Positions 61,046 through 64,000 of a stretch of 64,000 nucleotides of DNA are shown here, piece by piece (the stretch's first letter is position 1; each line of letters opens with the position of its first letter). The position numbers and the translations under genes were made by a program. The notes beneath the pieces are model-generated. The model saw only the letters and a list, made by a program, of their open reading frames with translations. It made no database searches and was not told the DNA's origin. Origin of the DNA: CAIVAT01 sp964455285 (GTDB taxonomy: Bacteria > Bacteroidota > Bacteroidia > Bacteroidales > FEN-979); assembly GCA_964455285.1 (NCBI GenBank), contig CAYVVG010000008.1, positions 14,269 to 78,268 on the forward strand, read 5' to 3'.

Positions 61046-61831
61046 TTATTTCTTCACCTCCTCCCCATCCTTGTACCGGATGGTCCGGATGACTTTTCCC
61101 AGTTCGTCGTACTCCTTCCAGGGTCCTTCCCTGAAACCGTTTTCGTATTTGCCTGACAATTTGGGTTTTCCGTTGCGGTAATACTCCATCGCTTCGCCGT
61201 TCAGTTTGCCCTCCCTGTAAAAAGATACCGACTGCAGGGAATCGTTTTCATAAAAGGTCTTCTGCACACCTTCGAAATTTCCGTCCCTGTAATTGTATTC
61301 GGCGATGCGGCGCCCGTTCTTGTTGTTCCATACCGAGGATCCGTGTTTCAGGTCGTTCCGGTACCAGGTCTCTTCCTGGAGTTTATTATTGTCGTAAAAC
61401 TGACGGTACACCCCGTTCTTTTTCCCGTTCACGTATTCGGTCTCGGAGGCGGGATATTCGTTGTACTGGCTGAAGAGTGTCGTCACTCCTTCGCTGAGGC
61501 CGTTTTTAAAATGTTCCAGGATGGAGATCTTGTTTTTCCGGTCGAACTGAATGCTGATGCCTTCCTTCAGGCCGTTCCTGTAAAATTCTACCTTGTAGAG
61601 CGTATTTTTTGAGTAATAGCCCACCCAGCTGTTCTCCTTTTTCCCGGCCACGTACTGACCTTCCCAGGTGATCTCGCCGGCTTTCTCTTTCCAGAAGCCA
61701 TATTTGTTACCCGAGGGGTCGGTCCGGTTGAGCGTGTCGGTAGCCGCGGCGGCCGTTGATCGTTCCTGTGCACGGGTGAGAAATGACAGTGCCAGTAAGG
61801 CAGTCAGGAGGCAGGCCGTAAGTTTTTTCAT
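61046..61831 (-). CDS. secreted YwqK/MORN-like repeat protein
   Basis: 261 aa with signal peptide LTACLLTALLALSFLTRAQ. About eight repeats of the type YxNGKxNGxxxxYY follow (NGLKEGISIQF, NGKKNGVYRQFYDNN, EGKLNGEAMEYYRNGK, NGFREGPWKEYDELGK), the pattern of YwqK-like antitoxin-module and MORN repeats. Expected outside the cytoplasm, role unknown. No toxin partner is adjacent, so the family name should not be read as toxin-antitoxin. It lies 23 bp after rimO. Confidence 0.85.
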   Translation of the reverse strand: MKKLTACLLTALLALSFLTRAQERSTAAAATDTLNRTDPSGNKYGFWKEKAGEITWEGQYVAGKKENSWVGYYSKNTLYKVEFYRNGLKEGISIQFDRKNKISILEHFKNGLSEGVTTLFSQYNEYPASETEYVNGKKNGVYRQFYDNNKLQEETWYRNDLKHGSSVWNNKNGRRIAEYNYRDGNFEGVQKTFYENDSLQSVSFYREGKLNGEAMEYYRNGKPKLSGKYENGFREGPWKEYDELGKVIRTIRYKDGEEVKK

Positions 61832-61854
61832 AGGTTCTGGTTTTAGCGACAAAT

Positions 61855-63165
61855 TTATATCAACTTGCCAAATATGTCAAAGCTTTCTGCCCCGGTCACC
61901 CGGATCCGGGCGAATGAACCGGCCCTGATATCCCGGCCATCCATTTCGATCAGCACTTCATTATCCACCTCCGGGGAATCGTGTTCGGTTCTTCCGGCCA
62001 GGAAGTTCCCTTCCATTCGGTCGATGATCACCTTACGTTCACTGCCGATCTTTTCACGGTTCAGTGCCCATGAGATCCCCTCCTGCAGCGACATCAGTTC
62101 GGCCGCCCTCTCTTGTTTCATTTTTTCTTTGACGGTATCCTTTAATCCAAATGCATGGGTATCCTCTTCCGGTGAATAGGTGAAGACACCGAGGCGGTCG
62201 AACCGCGATTCTTCGACGAAGTTTCTCAGTTCCCTGAATTCAGCGGCGGTCTCGCCCGGGTAACCGGTGATGAAGGTGGTCCGGATGGCCACCCCGGGTA
62301 TTTCGCGGCGGATCTTTTCCACGAGGTTTCGGGTGGCGCGGCTATCGAGCCCCCGGCGCATCGACCGGAGAATGCGGTCGCTGATATGCTGCAGGGGAAT
62401 ATCGATGTAATTGCACAGGTTGGAGTGCGACCGGATGACTTCGGTCAACCCGTCGGGAAATCCGTCGGGATAGGTGTAATGCACCCGGATCCATTCAAGA
62501 CCCTCAATGGCGGCCAGTTTTCCGAGGAGTTTGGGGAGGCTTCGCTTTTTATATAGATCGAGCCCGTAATAAGTGGTATCCTGTGAGATCACGTTGATCT
62601 CTTTCACCCCTTTACCTGCAAGCAGGCGGGCTTCGCCGATAATTTCATCCATCGGCCGGCTGATGTGTTTGCCCCGGATCATGGGAATGGCACAAAACGA
62701 ACATCTCCGGTCGCATCCTTCCGCGATCTTCAGGTAGGCGTAATGTCCCGGTGTCGTGAGGTGCCTCTCTCCCACCAGTTGTTTCCGGTATGTCCCCCCG
62801 AGGTGGGTGATGATCTTCCTCAGGTTGTTGACCCCGAACCATGCATCGACTTCGGGGATCTCCAGGCGCAGCTTTTCGACATACCGCTCGGAAAGGCATC
62901 CCATCACGTAAACATGGCTGATCTGGCCCCGTTCTTTTGCCTGCACGTACTCCAGGATGGTATCGACGGATTCCTGCTTGGCGTCGCCGATAAACCCGCA
63001 GGTGTTGATGATGGCCGAATCGATGGAGCGGGTGTCGTCGGGATCGAAAACGAGGCGGAAGCGGTTGGCTTCGAGCTGACGCATGAGCACTTCGGAATCG
63101 ACCAGGTTCTTGGCACAGCCCAGCGAGATCATCCCGATTCGGTGAGGGACCGTTCTGGTTTTCAA
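61855..63165 (-). CDS. rimO: ribosomal protein S12 methylthiotransferase RimO
   Basis: 436-aa radical SAM methylthiotransferase. The N-terminal UPF0004 domain has MISLGCAKNLVDSE and INTCGFIGDAK. The radical SAM cluster CDRRCSFC (near residue 150) and a C-terminal TRAM domain follow. It methylthiolates an aspartate of S12. The start is TTG (63165), 8 bp after ftsY; the next ATG would leave only two residues before the first cluster loop, so TTG seems better, although not certain. Confidence 0.93.
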   Translation of the reverse strand: MKTRTVPHRIGMISLGCAKNLVDSEVLMRQLEANRFRLVFDPDDTRSIDSAIINTCGFIGDAKQESVDTILEYVQAKERGQISHVYVMGCLSERYVEKLRLEIPEVDAWFGVNNLRKIITHLGGTYRKQLVGERHLTTPGHYAYLKIAEGCDRRCSFCAIPMIRGKHISRPMDEIIGEARLLAGKGVKEINVISQDTTYYGLDLYKKRSLPKLLGKLAAIEGLEWIRVHYTYPDGFPDGLTEVIRSHSNLCNYIDIPLQHISDRILRSMRRGLDSRATRNLVEKIRREIPGVAIRTTFITGYPGETAAEFRELRNFVEESRFDRLGVFTYSPEEDTHAFGLKDTVKEKMKQERAAELMSLQEGISWALNREKIGSERKVIIDRMEGNFLAGRTEHDSPEVDNEVLIEMDGRDIRAGSFARIRVTGAESFDIFGKLI

Positions 63166-63173
63166 TGGATGGG

Positions 63174-64000
63174 TCAGTTGAAGAGACTGTCGACGAATTC
63201 GACGCGGTTGAATACCTGGAGGTCTTCGATGCCTTCGCCGACGCCGATGTATTTTACGGGGATACGGAACTGGTCGGATATCCCGATCACCACGCCTCCC
63301 TTGGCAGTGCCGTCGAGTTTGGTCAGCGCCAGGGTGTTGACCTCGGTGGCGGCGGTGAACTGCCTGGCCTGTTCGAAGGCATTCTGGCCGGTGGATGCGT
63401 CGAGGATCAGGAGCACTTCGTGGGGCGCCTCGGGAATGAGTTTCTGGATGACCTTGCGGATCTTCGAGAGTTCATTCATCAGGTTGATCTTGTTATGGAG
63501 GCGGCCGGCGGTATCGATGATCACCACGTCGGTGTCTCTGGCCATGGCGGATTTTACCGTGTCGAACGCGACGGAGGCGGGGTCGGCGCCCATGCCCTGG
63601 TTCACGATCGCGACTCCGGCCCGTTCGGCCCAGATGGTGATCTGCTCGACGGCGGCGGCACGGAAGGTGTCGGCAGCTCCGATCAGCACCGATTTTCCTG
63701 CTTTGCTGAACTGGTAAGCCAGTTTGCCGATGGTGGTGGTTTTTCCCACGCCGTTCACGCCTACGACCATGATGACATAAGGTTTTTTCCCCGCAGGAAG
63801 CGTGAAGTCGGTGAAGTCGGCGATGTTGTTCTCCGTAAGGAGCGCGGCAATCTCCTCTTTTAACAGGTTGTTGAGCTCGGCGGTTCCCAGGTATTTGTCC
63901 TTTGAAACCCTGCGCTGGATCCTTTCGATGATGCGGAGAGTTGTCTCCACGCCCACATCGGAGGTTACGAGGATCTCCTCCAGGTTGTCGAGCACCTCAT
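63174..64000 (-). CDS. ftsY: signal recognition particle receptor FtsY (5' end outside window)
   Basis: At least 275 residues of the NG domain are inside the window; the frame is still open at the right edge. An internal GTG at 63995 is not the true start, because FtsY has further N-terminal residues. GTPase motifs: GVNGVGKTTTIGKLA (G1), DTAGRLHNKINLMNEL (G3) and TKLDGTAKGG (G4/closing loop). It docks SRP-bound ribosomes at the inner membrane. Followed by rimO, a frequent pair in Bacteroidota. Confidence 0.95.
   Translation of the reverse strand, partial: EVLDNLEEILVTSDVGVETTLRIIERIQRRVSKDKYLGTAELNNLLKEEIAALLTENNIADFTDFTLPAGKKPYVIMVVGVNGVGKTTTIGKLAYQFSKAGKSVLIGAADTFRAAAVEQITIWAERAGVAIVNQGMGADPASVAFDTVKSAMARDTDVVIIDTAGRLHNKINLMNELSKIRKVIQKLIPEAPHEVLLILDASTGQNAFEQARQFTAATEVNTLALTKLDGTAKGGVVIGISDQFRIPVKYIGVGEGIEDLQVFNRVEFVDSLFN

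Noticed and set aside
61046..61831. A toxin-antitoxin module, because of YwqK-type repeats
   Set aside because: The protein has a signal peptide and no toxin-like gene is beside it; the neighbours are rimO and a thioesterase.

Overview
The window is a continuous stretch of chromosome from a member of the Bacteroidota, most likely the class Bacteroidia. By eye, coding DNA is in the mid-50s % GC. The evidence is consistent: four secreted proteins end in type IX secretion (T9SS) sorting domains, there is a Bacteroidota-type omega-like RNA polymerase subunit, the families DUF4835 and DUF6913 are present, there is an alternative GlmU-like nucleotidyltransferase, and the promoter element TAnnTTTG recurs in front of many genes. 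Genus cannot be determined. There are no tRNA or rRNA genes, phage, insertion sequences or CRISPR arrays. I see a core-genome region with a few unusual local structures, not a clear new multi-gene defence or mobile system.

Layout. 1-2003: 3' part of a VWA-type membrane protein gene. 7355 back to 2014 (minus): dnaA, a low-molecular-weight tyrosine phosphatase, a PLP-dependent threonine/serine dehydratase, an RsmI-like methylase and an ABC exporter pair, closely spaced and probably co-transcribed. 7705-13150: yigZ-like gene, prmC, a YggS-type PLP protein, an LTA-synthase-like sulfatase and a DUF1015 gene, with divergent promoters between them. 13226-21118: serC, serA and a four-helix-bundle gene on minus; a LuxC-type acyl-CoA reductase, L31 type B, the GlmU-like gene and lon on plus. 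21125-30857: two tandem secreted M1 peptidases, a peptide-binding lipoprotein, an MBL hydrolase, then DUF6913-dapA-M14 peptidase. 30864-33049 (minus): an alpha-oxoamine synthase and a membrane protein.

33186-44817 (plus) holds bamD, the omega-like gene, coaBC, DUF4835 and recN, then fabI, then an electron-transfer module: etfB, etfA, a membrane cytochrome-b-like/2x[4Fe-4S] protein, a separate CCG-domain protein and an acyl-CoA dehydrogenase. This reads as a route from acyl-CoA oxidation through ETF to the quinone pool. clpC (minus) and gyrA (plus) diverge from a shared AT-rich region. After gyrA come a TPR protein followed by an 8-bp tandem repeat, an SRPBCC/GyrI-like membrane-anchored protein, an SDR epimerase, a steroid-5-alpha-reductase-like membrane protein, and a 494-bp gene-free stretch with DnaA-box-like sites.

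55186-64000: clpS and a Nudix hydrolase diverge. A minus-strand trio follows (T9SS surface protein, TonB-dependent receptor, beta-propeller lipoprotein) that resembles Bacteroidota vitamin B12 (BtuB/BtuG-like) uptake sets, although the substrate is not proven. Last come a small lipoprotein, a hotdog thioesterase, a YwqK-repeat protein, rimO and the 3' part of ftsY.
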